This document shows, in pieces, positions 1-7,047 of a stretch of DNA of 20,636 nucleotides. Made by a program: the position numbers and the translations under genes. The notes under the pieces were generated by a model. The model was not told the DNA's origin, did no database searches, and saw only the letters and a program-made list of their open reading frames with translations. The DNA lies in the NCBI GenBank assembly GCA_964496245.1, contig CAZBZG010000054.1, forward strand, positions 1 to 20,636, written 5' to 3'. Within the stretch, counting starts at the first letter, position 1. Each line of letters begins with the position of its first letter. This stretch comes from CAZBZG01 sp964496245 (GTDB lineage Bacteria; Planctomycetota; SZUA-567).

Positions 1-12
1 TCAATGTCCTGT

Positions 13-261
13 TCAAAGCGCTCGCGTGGGCGGCTTGAATGTGCGAAACTCCACCCTGACGATTTCAGATAATTCCCCGTGATTCAGTGCTGGGTTCTTC
101 GTGACCATAATCTGCTGCGCGAGCTCGGAGAATTTTGCACCCCCACTGAACACTTTGTTGAGCGCATCAAGCAAATGAAAGACGCGCGGCCACGGTTGCC
201 ATTCACGCTGCCAAAAATGTGAATCGTGATACGTTTGCCCTGCTGCTCGTTGCGTCTCCAT
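13..261 (-). CDS. Small hypothetical protein (82 aa)
   Basis: I do not recognise this protein. It is a complete 82-residue reading frame starting at ATG, with a GGGAGG ribosome-binding site a few bases upstream on the minus strand. The N-terminal third is rich in Trp, His and Gln (FWQREWQPWPRVFHLL), followed by a possible helix around residues 28-52 and a Glu/Arg/Lys-rich end. I see no membrane segment, signal peptide or metal-binding cluster. Its base composition looks less GC-rich than the genes further right, which could mean a different origin. It stops 13 bases from the window edge, so the next gene of any operon is out of view. The ribosome site and the ordinary residue mix make it more likely real than chance. 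Confidence 0.5.
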   Translation of the reverse strand: METQRAAGQTYHDSHFWQREWQPWPRVFHLLDALNKVFSGGAKFSELAQQIMVTKNPALNHGELSEIVRVEFRTFKPPTRAL

Positions 262-765
262 GATAGTCCTCCCGAAGTGGCCGGGCTACCCGGCACCATG
301 CCGGAAGCCCATGGTGTAATATTGCTTTGGGCACCCGATCTTGACGGGGTCGCCGGAAGGTCGCCAATAATCGCTTATTATGGATGGGTTTACATGATGG
401 CGCGTCGCTCTGCGATTTTGCTCGCGGAACGCAAAAGTACGCCAAGGGGGCCCCGATCGGACCTCGCGACCCGGGCCGGGCGCCCGCCTGGTCTGTGCCG
501 GCTCCGTGGCGATCACCGCCCCCGCGTGCGAGCGGCCTGCATGGAACCGGGACGGTCGGCCCGACCGCTTCTCTTGTCCGGCAACGAGCCCGGCTTACCT
601 CCGTGCTTACCCTGACGCCGGTCCACGGAACCGGTTCCGGGTCGTCTCCTGGTGTCTCCTGAGACGACGGGGTCCCCCCGGGGGGAGGGGTGGCGGAACA
701 CCCTATGGAACCTACGGAAGAGGCCGCAAGAGACGCTCTGGGGGCTCCTGCGGCCTCGTGAGACG
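262..765. other. Gene-free stretch with several hairpins
   Basis: No convincing gene lies here; frames in this stretch lack ribosome sites and have biased, Arg/Pro-rich composition. It holds a dyad CGGTCGG/CCGACCG (553-567), a 12-bp palindrome GGAACCGGTTCC (627-638), an 8-bp stem GTCGTCTC/GAGACGAC (641-648 with 661-668), CCCCCC/GGGGGG (674-685), GGGTG/CACCC (688-703) and a 9-bp stem (720-757). A CATAAT box on the minus strand (376-381) could be the -10 element of the small gene at 13-261, but no matching -35 element is visible. The 3' part may be the trailer of the tRNA transcript or an unrecognised RNA; I found no match to RNase P, tmRNA or SRP RNA landmarks. Confidence 0.5.
720..757 (-). 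terminator. Hairpin just downstream of tRNA-Arg
   Basis: A perfect 9-bp inverted repeat, GAGGCCGCA (720-728) with TGCGGCCTC (749-757), begins 9 bases beyond the CCA end of the tRNA in the direction of its transcription. Position suggests a terminator or 3'-processing hairpin. There is no T-run after the stem on the minus strand, so intrinsic termination is uncertain. Confidence 0.35.
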
Positions 766-842
<77 letters not shown>

Positions 843-946
843 TCGTGGCGCGGAGGCCGGACAGGCCGCGCACGGAGTCGGCCGGGCCTGCGCGTGCGGC
901 CGGGCCGCCTGGGGCCGGGGCTCCGTGCCTCCTTTTGCCGCCTGTT

Positions 947-974
947 ATTGTAAGTCGGATGTCCGGCAGGTCAA
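947..974 (-). promoter_or_regulatory. Sigma-70-type promoter of the tRNA-Arg gene
   Basis: On the minus strand a TTGACC -35 box (969-974) and a TACAAT -10 box (947-952) are separated by 16 bp, close to consensus. Transcription would start near 940, giving a GC-rich leader of roughly 98 nt before the mature tRNA 5' end at 842. Confidence 0.75.
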
Positions 975-1020
975 GCGTTGGGGGCCGGCCCCAGCGCTTG
1001 CGCGCTTCGCTGGCTCACGC

Positions 1021-2622
1021 TCACGCGGTGCCCGACGGCGTGCGGGAGGACTGGGGCCGGCGCCGCGCCGCAGGCCGGCGCCGCGTGCTGCCGCGCGCAT
1101 TCAGCACCCCGTCTTCGCTGCTCCAGGCCACCGCGCGGTTGCGGCCGGCTGCCTTGGCCCGGTAGAGAGCCGCGTCCGCATGCGCGATCAGATCCTCGAT
1201 CCGCCGCATGGACGGCAGGAACTCGGCCACCCCCAGGCTCGCGGTGAGCGGCACGGGCTCGCCCCCCTCCGATGCGAACGCATGCGCCTCGATCCCTTCG
1301 CGCAGGCGCTCGGCCAGCTCGGTGGATCCCTGGAGGCTGCCTTCGGGCAGGATTACGGCCAATTCCTCCCCGCCGTAGCGGCAGGCCAGGTCTGCGTCAC
1401 GAATGCTGTCGGCCAGGATGGCCGCGATCTCGCGCAAGATCTTGTCGCCCGTGAGATGCCCGTGCGTGTCGTTGACCTGCTTGAAATGGTCGAGGTCGAC
1501 CAGGATCAGCGACAGATGGGTGGGATGCCGCCGCGCGATGCGGAAATACCCTTCGAGCTGGGTCATCATGTACTGCTTGTTGTAGAGACCGGTGAGCCCG
1601 TCGCGGATGGCCTGCACGTACAGCCGTTCGCTCCGCACGGCCCGGGCGATGTGGCCCGCGGATTCGGCCAGGAGCTGCTGCCGCTCGGCCAGCGCCTGCT
1701 CGTCCTGGTCCTCGCCGTGACAGTCGAAGCGCACCTTGACCACGCCGATCTGCTCGGTCTCGGCCACCAGCGGACACGCGAGGTCCACCAGCCGCGCCTG
1801 GGCGTCGTACTGCATGGGCTTCTGATGGACCATGGCTTCGAGCACGTTGCGGTTGTCGAGCCGCACCTGCCCCAGCTCGGCCGCCACCAGGCTCTCGATG
1901 GCATCGGTCGCGGGCAGATCGTCCGCATCCAGATGGTAGAGCGTGAGGCGCATCAGCCCGACCTCGGCCTGCCGGAACATGAGCGTGCCGGCCACCACCA
2001 CCTGCGCGCCGCGCGGCGTGATGCTCAGCCGCCGCGCATCCAGGAGCTCGGCATCGATGGCGCCGTCGCTCTGTCGACCGGTCTCCATCTCGTTCATGAG
2101 CGTGAGCCCGCCCGTGTCCGTGAGCGAGAGGCAGAGCTCGGTCGCGCGGCTCAGGCGGTAGTAGGCGCGCGGCAGCGGTCCGCTGGAAGCGCTGTTCGTG
2201 ACGAACACCGTGAGGTCGCGCGCAGCCGCCAGGTCATGCACCACGCCCGCGATCTCGTCCAAAAAATCCTCGAACGACGTGTGGGCCGTGGCCGCACGGG
2301 AGAGCTCCCGGTGCGCCGACAGACTCTCCACCTGCTGGCGGAGTACCCGGCGATCGCGCTCCAGAGCCTCGATATGGCTGCGCAGACCGTCGGCCTCGGC
2401 TTCCAGGTCGGTCTGGCGCCGGCGGTAGCGCTCTACGCGTTCGCGGTCGCCGAAGTACAGCTGCTGGAAGACGAGCAGACCCGCGGCCGCGAGCGCGCTC
2501 AGGAGGGCGGCCGCCGCCCGCACGTCCGGGACCGGGTCCGCACGGAAGGCCAGTTCGCCCGCAGCCAACAGCGCAGTGATGGCCAGGACGATAACGATCC
2601 CGCGGAGCATGAGCGCGCGCAT
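1021..2622 (-). CDS. Membrane-anchored diguanylate cyclase (GGEEF domain)
   Basis: The predicted enzyme makes the second messenger cyclic di-GMP from two GTP at the inner membrane. Two hydrophobic segments lie at about residues 6-24 and 34-57. A charged coiled-coil-like stretch follows (58-105), then a region of about 220 residues that looks like a GAF-type sensor (115-335). The C-terminal GGDEF domain shows the DGLTGLYN entry motif (341-348), metal-binding Asp376 in VDLDHF, and the catalytic GGEEL (417-421). An RxxD inhibitory site (RDAD, 408-411) sits exactly five residues before it, so product inhibition is expected. The tail after about residue 500 is basic and probably disordered. The ATG is preceded by AGGGG and by a good promoter. 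No EAL domain is present. The sensed signal is unknown. Confidence 0.93.
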   Translation of the reverse strand: MRALMLRGIVIVLAITALLAAGELAFRADPVPDVRAAAALLSALAAAGLLVFQQLYFGDRERVERYRRRQTDLEAEADGLRSHIEALERDRRVLRQQVESLSAHRELSRAATAHTSFEDFLDEIAGVVHDLAAARDLTVFVTNSASSGPLPRAYYRLSRATELCLSLTDTGGLTLMNEMETGRQSDGAIDAELLDARRLSITPRGAQVVVAGTLMFRQAEVGLMRLTLYHLDADDLPATDAIESLVAAELGQVRLDNRNVLEAMVHQKPMQYDAQARLVDLACPLVAETEQIGVVKVRFDCHGEDQDEQALAERQQLLAESAGHIARAVRSERLYVQAIRDGLTGLYNKQYMMTQLEGYFRIARRHPTHLSLILVDLDHFKQVNDTHGHLTGDKILREIAAILADSIRDADLACRYGGEELAVILPEGSLQGSTELAERLREGIEAHAFASEGGEPVPLTASLGVAEFLPSMRRIEDLIAHADAALYRAKAAGRNRAVAWSSEDGVLNARGSTRRRPAARRRPQSSRTPSGTA

Positions 2623-2657
2623 GGGATTCCCCTGCTGCCCGTCAACTTTTGCCGGAA

Positions 2658-2686
2658 AGGGTATGCAGGAACGGGGCGGAAGTCAA
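2658..2686 (-). promoter_or_regulatory. Promoter of the diguanylate cyclase gene
   Basis: On the minus strand a TTGACT -35 box (2681-2686) and a TACCCT -10 box (2658-2663) are 17 bp apart. The predicted start is about 30 nt before the ATG at 2622. Its -35 box is only 8 bp from the -35 box of the divergent ahcY promoter. Confidence 0.65.
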
Positions 2687-2694
2687 TGCCCGGC

Positions 2695-2722
2695 TTGACA
2701 CGCCCCAGGCATGGCCTACAAT
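2695..2722 (+). promoter_or_regulatory. Strong sigma-70-type promoter of ahcY
   Basis: A perfect TTGACA -35 box (2695-2700) and a TACAAT -10 box (2717-2722) are 16 bp apart. Transcription should begin near 2729, leaving a leader of only about 47 nt before the ATG at 2776. That is too short to hold a known SAH riboswitch plus the ribosome site. Confidence 0.8.
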
Positions 2723-2775
2723 CATTCGGTCGCCCGTTTGTGCACTTCTGCATTTCAACCCAAGGAGAATCGCTC

Positions 2776-4041
2776 ATGGATCGAACCGACGACTACGAAA
2801 TCAAGGACCTGGGCCTCGCCGAGCAGGGCCGGAAGAACCTGGAATGGGCCGAGAGCCAGATGGGGGCACTCATGCAGGTCCGCCAGCGGTTCGAGAAGGA
2901 ACAGCCGCTCAAAGGCGTCAACATCGGCATCGCTCTCCATCCCACCAAGGAGACCGGCGCGCTCGTGCGCACCCTGCGCAGCGGCGGCGCCGAGGTCAGC
3001 GTCTGCGCCTGCAATCCGCTGAGCACGCAGGACGACGTGGCCGCCGCCCTGGCCGAGGAGGGCGTGCGCATCTGGGCGTACAAGGGCGAGACCAAGGAGG
3101 ACTACTACAAGTACCTGACCAACGTCATCGAGACGCGGCCCACCTACACGCTCGACGACGGATGCGATCTCGTGAGCGAGATCCACACCAAGCACACCGA
3201 TCTGATCCCGGAGGTGGTCGCGGGCGCGGAAGAGACCACCACCGGCATCATCCGGCTGCGCGCCATGGAGGCTGACGACGCCCTCAAGTACCCCATCATG
3301 GCGGTCAACGACCTCAAGACCAAGCACCTGTTCGACAACTTCCTGGGCACGGGCCAGTCGACCCTGGACGGCATCCTGCGCGCCTCGTCGATCCTCTTCG
3401 CCGGCAAGAACGTGGTGGTGGCCGGCTACGGCCAGTGCGGCCGGGGCGTGGCCGAACGCGCCAAAGGCATGGGCTCCAACGTGATCGTCACCGAGGTCGA
3501 ACCCATCAAGGCGCTGCAGGCCCTGACAAACGGCTTCCGCGTCATGCCCATGATCGATGCCGCGGCCATCGGCGACGTGTTCATCACGGTGACGGGCGAC
3601 AAGCACGTGCTCGCGCGCGAACACTTCGACCAGATGAAGGACGGCGCCATTCTCGCCAATTCGGGGCACTTCGACATCGAAATCGACCTCGAGAGCCTGG
3701 AAGCGTTCGCCACGAAGAAGGAGGGAATCCGCACGTCGTTCGACCGGTACACGCTCGCCGACGGCCGGAACATCTATGTCTGCGGCGAAGGGCGCCTGGT
3801 CAACCTCGCGGCTGCGGAAGGCCACCCGAGCGTGGTCATGGCCCAGAGCTTCTGCGGACAGGCCCTGGCCGCCGAGTACGCCATCCAGCACCGCGACGAG
3901 CTCAAAAACGGGGTCAACGAACTCCCCGAAGCCATCGACAACCGCATCGCCGAGCTCCAGCTCGAAGCCCTGGGCATCCAGTACGACAAGCTCACGGCAG
4001 ACCAGGAGAAGTACCTCTCCAGCTGGCAAGAGGGGACGTAG
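2776..4041 (+). CDS. ahcY: Adenosylhomocysteinase (S-adenosylhomocysteine hydrolase)
   Basis: This NAD-dependent cytosolic enzyme reversibly splits S-adenosylhomocysteine into adenosine and homocysteine, relieving inhibition of SAM-dependent methyltransferases. The 421-residue protein shows ALHPTKETG near residues 53-61, CNPLSTQDDVAAAL (79-92), DDGCDL (127-132), EETTTGI (152-158) and ND.KTK (178-183). The Rossmann motif GYGQCGRG is at 217-224, NSGHFDIEI follows, and the C-terminus is the usual Tyr-Leu plus Trp-x-x-Gly-Thr. HPTKET in place of the common HMTVQT motif, and the short length, fit the compact class of the family. The frame is open far upstream, but AAGGAG 8 bp before the ATG at 2776 and the promoter at 2695-2722 fix the start. 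Upstream in-frame codons are antisense to the cyclase gene. Confidence 0.97.
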   Translation: MDRTDDYEIKDLGLAEQGRKNLEWAESQMGALMQVRQRFEKEQPLKGVNIGIALHPTKETGALVRTLRSGGAEVSVCACNPLSTQDDVAAALAEEGVRIWAYKGETKEDYYKYLTNVIETRPTYTLDDGCDLVSEIHTKHTDLIPEVVAGAEETTTGIIRLRAMEADDALKYPIMAVNDLKTKHLFDNFLGTGQSTLDGILRASSILFAGKNVVVAGYGQCGRGVAERAKGMGSNVIVTEVEPIKALQALTNGFRVMPMIDAAAIGDVFITVTGDKHVLAREHFDQMKDGAILANSGHFDIEIDLESLEAFATKKEGIRTSFDRYTLADGRNIYVCGEGRLVNLAAAEGHPSVVMAQSFCGQALAAEYAIQHRDELKNGVNELPEAIDNRIAELQLEALGIQYDKLTADQEKYLSSWQEGT

Positions 4042-4091
4042 GGACACGTCCGAGGACGGCGGCGCTGCACGGTCTGCGGATGGCGGAAGCC

Positions 4092-4113
4092 CTGCCCGCC
4101 CCCGGGTGGGCAG
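4092..4113. repeat. REP-like hairpin, copy 1
   Basis: CTGCCCGCC (4092-4100) pairs with GGTGGGCAG (4105-4113) over nine positions including one G-U, around a CCCG loop. It is followed by a GC-rich stretch and a TTTT run near 4123, so it could also act as the ahcY terminator. The arm core TGCCC(G/A)CC and its complement recur in copy 2. Confidence 0.55.
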
Positions 4114-4179
4114 GCGGGCGCGGTTTTCTGCGGAATCCCCGTGGCGCGCGGATCCCTGCTACCCCCCCCAGGGCGGCGG

Positions 4180-4203
4180 CATGCCCACCCAAGGGTGGGC
4201 ATG
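4180..4203. repeat. REP-like hairpin, copy 2
   Basis: A perfect 11-bp inverted repeat, CATGCCCACCC (4180-4190) and GGGTGGGCATG (4193-4203), with two bases between the arms. It shares its arm core with the hairpin about 80 bp upstream. No T-run follows directly. Confidence 0.6.
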
Positions 4204-4380
4204 GCACCCAACCCCCTCCGCCCCTGAGGGCTGCAGCCCTTGCCGCCCGCCGTTTTTCTGCTTCCCTCTTCTCTATTCCAGCGCTATGCTGAATGTAGGT
4301 ATGGGATATCGGCGGCGCGGCCGGGCGAAAGGTGCGCGGGCGGCGCCGATTCCTCTGAACAGCCGGCGGAGGGACCGACC

Positions 4381-5595
4381 ATGGATCTGGATGCCTGTCT
4401 TCGGGAACTGGAGCGCCAGGACGGAAGCGACCTGCACCTCAAGGTGGGACGCCCGCCGCTGTTACGCATCAGCTCGGAGCTGCTGCCCACCGATGCGCCG
4501 GCCCTGACCGAGAACGACCTCAAAGCCACCCTCTACAACATCATGAACCCCCGCCTCATCAAGACCTTCGAGGAGACCTGCGAGGCCGACTTCTCCTACG
4601 AGATCGAGGGACTCGCCCGGTTCCGCGTGAACGTCTTTGTGCAGCGGGGCCACATCGGCGCGGTCATGCGTCTCATCCCGATCGAGACGCCCACGGTCGA
4701 ATCCATGGGACTGCCCCAGGTGCTCAACACCATCGCCGACAACGAAAACGGGCTCGTGCTCGTCACCGGGCCCACAGGCTCGGGCAAGTCCACCACGCTC
4801 GCCGCCATGATCGAGCACATCAACGAGACCCGGCCGGTGCACATCATGACCGTGGAGGACCCGATCGAATTCGTCTACACCGACCAGCAGGCCACCATCA
4901 ACCAGCGCGAGCTGGGCCTGGATACGGGCGCGCTGGCAAACGCTCTGCGCGCCGTGCTCCGCCAAGACCCCGACATCATTCTCATGGGTGAGATGCGAGA
5001 CCCGGTCACCATCCGGTTCGGTCTGACCGCAGCCGAAACCGGGCACCTGGTCTTTGCGACGCTCCACACCAACGACGCGCCCCAGACCATCGAGCGCATC
5101 CTGGACACCATGCCGCCCGACGCACGGGAACTCGTCCGGCAGCAGCTCGCTCTCATCCTGCGAGGCATCATCTGCCAGCGCCTGGCCCGCCGGGCCGACG
5201 GCACGGGCCGCGTGGCCGCCCAGGAGATCCTGGTGGCCAACGAGACCGTGAGCCAGCTGATCGCGGAGAACAAGACCAAGGCCGTGCACAAGGCCATGGA
5301 AGAAGGGGCCTACTACGGCATGCAGACCTTCAACCAGGCGCTCTACGTCCTGGTGCAGCAGGGCACGATCACGCAGGACGAGGCCAAGGCGAACTCGGAC
5401 TCGCCCGAGGATCTGGAACTCATGTTCCGCGGCATCCGCAAAGGCACGAGCGCGCAGGAAACCGGCGGGGACGGCGAGAGCGGCAGTGGAGCGGGCGCGA
5501 CCGGCCGGGCGCGCCCCTCAGGCGGGAGCGCGGTCCAGCAGGAAGAACCGGGCGCGGAACAGAAGCCCAAGGTCAACCGCGGGTTCGATTTCTGA
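4381..5595 (+). CDS. pilT: Type IV pilus retraction ATPase PilT
   Basis: PilT is the hexameric ATPase at the inner-membrane base of type IV pili that drives pilus retraction for twitching motility, DNA uptake or adhesion. The 404-residue protein has the N-terminal PAS-like domain (1-105) with the typical GSDLHLKVGRPP start. The RecA-like domain follows: Walker A GPTGSGKST (130-138), Asp box with EDPIEF (159-164), Walker B DIILMGEMRD (198-207) and His box HLVFATLHTND (222-232). The AIRNLIRE-type motif near 287-300 is only loosely kept. After about residue 355 comes an Ala/Gly/Glu-rich tail of some 45 residues, probably disordered. GGAGGG seven bases before the ATG fixes the start. No pilus genes adjoin it. 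PilU or another PilT paralogue is possible. Confidence 0.92.
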   Translation: MDLDACLRELERQDGSDLHLKVGRPPLLRISSELLPTDAPALTENDLKATLYNIMNPRLIKTFEETCEADFSYEIEGLARFRVNVFVQRGHIGAVMRLIPIETPTVESMGLPQVLNTIADNENGLVLVTGPTGSGKSTTLAAMIEHINETRPVHIMTVEDPIEFVYTDQQATINQRELGLDTGALANALRAVLRQDPDIILMGEMRDPVTIRFGLTAAETGHLVFATLHTNDAPQTIERILDTMPPDARELVRQQLALILRGIICQRLARRADGTGRVAAQEILVANETVSQLIAENKTKAVHKAMEEGAYYGMQTFNQALYVLVQQGTITQDEAKANSDSPEDLELMFRGIRKGTSAQETGGDGESGSGAGATGRARPSGGSAVQQEEPGAEQKPKVNRGFDF

Positions 5596-5609
5596 GCATT
5601 CTGAGCATT
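5592..5609 (+). repeat. 9-bp tandem duplication at the pilT stop
   Basis: CTGAGCATT occurs twice in direct succession (5592-5600, 5601-5609). Because the unit is three codons long, the duplication places a second in-frame TTC-TGA directly after the first, giving pilT a backup stop codon. Confidence 0.7.
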
Positions 5610-5633
5610 CCACCGAACGGCCCCAACGCAACG

Positions 5634-5655
5634 CGCGCGGGACGAATCCCGCGCG
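5634..5655. terminator. Hairpin between convergent pilT and metK
   Basis: CGCGCGGGA (5634-5642) and TCCCGCGCG (5647-5655) form a perfect 9-bp stem with a CGAA loop, in the 90-bp gap between two converging genes. This is a fitting place for a bidirectional terminator, but neither side has a T-run. Confidence 0.45.
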
Positions 5656-5685
5656 GCGTCACGCATCCGATAGCAAAGGCTCTGC

Positions 5686-6894
5686 TCACATCGCAGCCGG
5701 GATCTTGGCCGACTTGAAGGCATCGCGCAGGGCGTCGACCTTGTCGGTCTGCTCCCAGGGGAAGTGGCTGCGACCGAAGTGGCCGTAGACCGCGGTCTCC
5801 TGGTAGGACCAACCCTCGGGTTCGCGCAGTTCGAGCGACTGGATGATGGCTGCGGGCCGGAAGTCGAAGATGGTATCGCTCTCGAGCACTTTCTGGATCT
5901 CGACATCCTCCACAGCGCCCGTGCCGAACGTGTCCACATTGATGCTGAGCGGCAAGGCCACGCCAATGGCATAGGCCACCTGGATCTCGCACTTCTCGGC
6001 CAGCCCCGAGGCCACCACGTTCTTGGCCACGTACCGCGCGTAGTAGGCGGCCGAGCGGTCGACCTTGGACGGGTCCTTGCCGGAGAAGGCCCCGCCGCCG
6101 TGGCAGCCCACGCCGCCGTAGGTGTCCACGATGATCTTGCGGCCGGTCAGCCCGGCGTCGCCGTGCGGGCCGCCCACCACGAACTTGCCCGTGGGGTTGA
6201 TATAGTACTCGGTCTCCTTGTGCAGCAAACCGGTCGGCTCCAGGATCTCCTTGCTCGCGGCGATCAGGTCCTTGCGAATCTGCTCCAACGGCACGTCATC
6301 GGTCTGATGGCTGACGACCACGCTGGTGATGTGGTGGGGCTTGCCGCCGAGATACTGGATCGAGATCTGGCTCTTGGAATCGGGCCGCAGATAGGGAATG
6401 CGCTTCTCCTTGCGAATCTTCTGCAGCGCCAGCAGCAGCTTGTGGCTGTAGAGGATCGGGGCCGGCATGAGCTCGGGCGTGGCATTGCTGGCGTAGCCGA
6501 ACATCATGCCCTGGTCGCCCGCCCCCTGCTCCTTGAAGAGCCCTTCGCCCTCGCTCACCCCCTGGGAGATGTCGGGCGACTGCGGATGGATGCGGCTCTC
6601 GTATTGGAAGGTCTCGTGGCAGAATTTCACCTCCTCCCGGTCGTAGCCGATCTCTTTGACCACACGCCGGGCCACGGCCTCCGGGTCGATCCGATTCCAG
6701 CCTTTGCAGGTGATCTCGCCCAGATTGAGTACGTAGTCGGTGGTGGTGGCGGTTTCGCACGCCACCCGGCTTGCCGCATCCTCGGCCAGGCATGCGTCGA
6801 GCATGGCGTCCGAGATCTGGTCGCAGAGCTTGTCCGGATGCCCCGCGCTCACCGATTCCGAGGTGAAGACGTGGTCGGTGTTGATCTTGCTCAT
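5686..6894 (-). CDS. metK: S-adenosylmethionine synthetase (methionine adenosyltransferase)
   Basis: MetK makes S-adenosylmethionine, phosphate and pyrophosphate from methionine and ATP in the cytosol. The 402-residue protein has the family's usual length. It shows the N-terminal ESVSAGHPDKLCDQISDA motif (about 13-30), signature 1 GAGDQGMMFGYA (124-135), the KPHHI/SHQTDD region (185-200) and the phosphate-binding signature 2 GGGAFSGKD (266-274). The C-terminus carries the GHFGR-type segment. AAGGAA lies about ten bases before the ATG and a promoter sits roughly 70 bp upstream, so it is probably transcribed independently of the importer genes behind it. The leader of about 60 nt is too short for a SAM-I riboswitch, and I recognise no other SAM riboswitch core. 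With ahcY about 1.6 kb away it covers both ends of SAM turnover. Confidence 0.97.
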   Translation of the reverse strand: MSKINTDHVFTSESVSAGHPDKLCDQISDAMLDACLAEDAASRVACETATTTDYVLNLGEITCKGWNRIDPEAVARRVVKEIGYDREEVKFCHETFQYESRIHPQSPDISQGVSEGEGLFKEQGAGDQGMMFGYASNATPELMPAPILYSHKLLLALQKIRKEKRIPYLRPDSKSQISIQYLGGKPHHITSVVVSHQTDDVPLEQIRKDLIAASKEILEPTGLLHKETEYYINPTGKFVVGGPHGDAGLTGRKIIVDTYGGVGCHGGGAFSGKDPSKVDRSAAYYARYVAKNVVASGLAEKCEIQVAYAIGVALPLSINVDTFGTGAVEDVEIQKVLESDTIFDFRPAAIIQSLELREPEGWSYQETAVYGHFGRSHFPWEQTDKVDALRDAFKSAKIPAAM

Positions 6895-6961
6895 GAGTCT
6901 CTGTTCCTTTCGCTGGCTAACCCCTCAGGATCCAAAATCAGAAAGTGCGCAGAAAGCGCGT

Positions 6962-6990
6962 ATTGTGACAGCATCCGCGGCCGAACGCAA
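6962..6990 (-). promoter_or_regulatory. Likely metK promoter
   Basis: On the minus strand TTGCGT (6985-6990) and CACAAT (6962-6967) are 17 bp apart. The start would fall near 6955, about 60 nt before the metK ATG. It lies in the 153-bp gap after the binding-protein gene. Confidence 0.55.
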
Positions 6991-7047
6991 GGACGAAAAG
7001 CGCGCGCCCGCTTGGGCACCCGGCCGTGGGCCACGGCTGCCGAGACG

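Larger units (their letters stand above)
4042..4380. other. ahcY-pilT intergenic region with palindromes
   Basis: No gene is seen between the ahcY stop and the pilT ATG. The region contains two related hairpins (4092-4113 and 4180-4203), a palindrome AGGGCTGCAGCCCT around 4226-4239, and a TTTTT run near 4252. The palindrome and T-run could end ahcY transcription. I see no convincing promoter for pilT; TATGCT near 4285 has no clear -35 partner. Confidence 0.5.

Noticed and set aside
925..2775. A 617-codon upstream extension of the ahcY frame
   Set aside because: It is antisense to the diguanylate cyclase, lies before the ahcY promoter and ribosome site, and does not look like protein.
2723..2775. 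SAH riboswitch upstream of ahcY
   Set aside because: The leader of about 47 nt leaves no room for the structure and the ribosome site.
6895..7047. SAM riboswitch upstream of metK
   Set aside because: The predicted leader is only about 60 nt and no SAM-I, SAM-II or SAM/SAH core was recognised.
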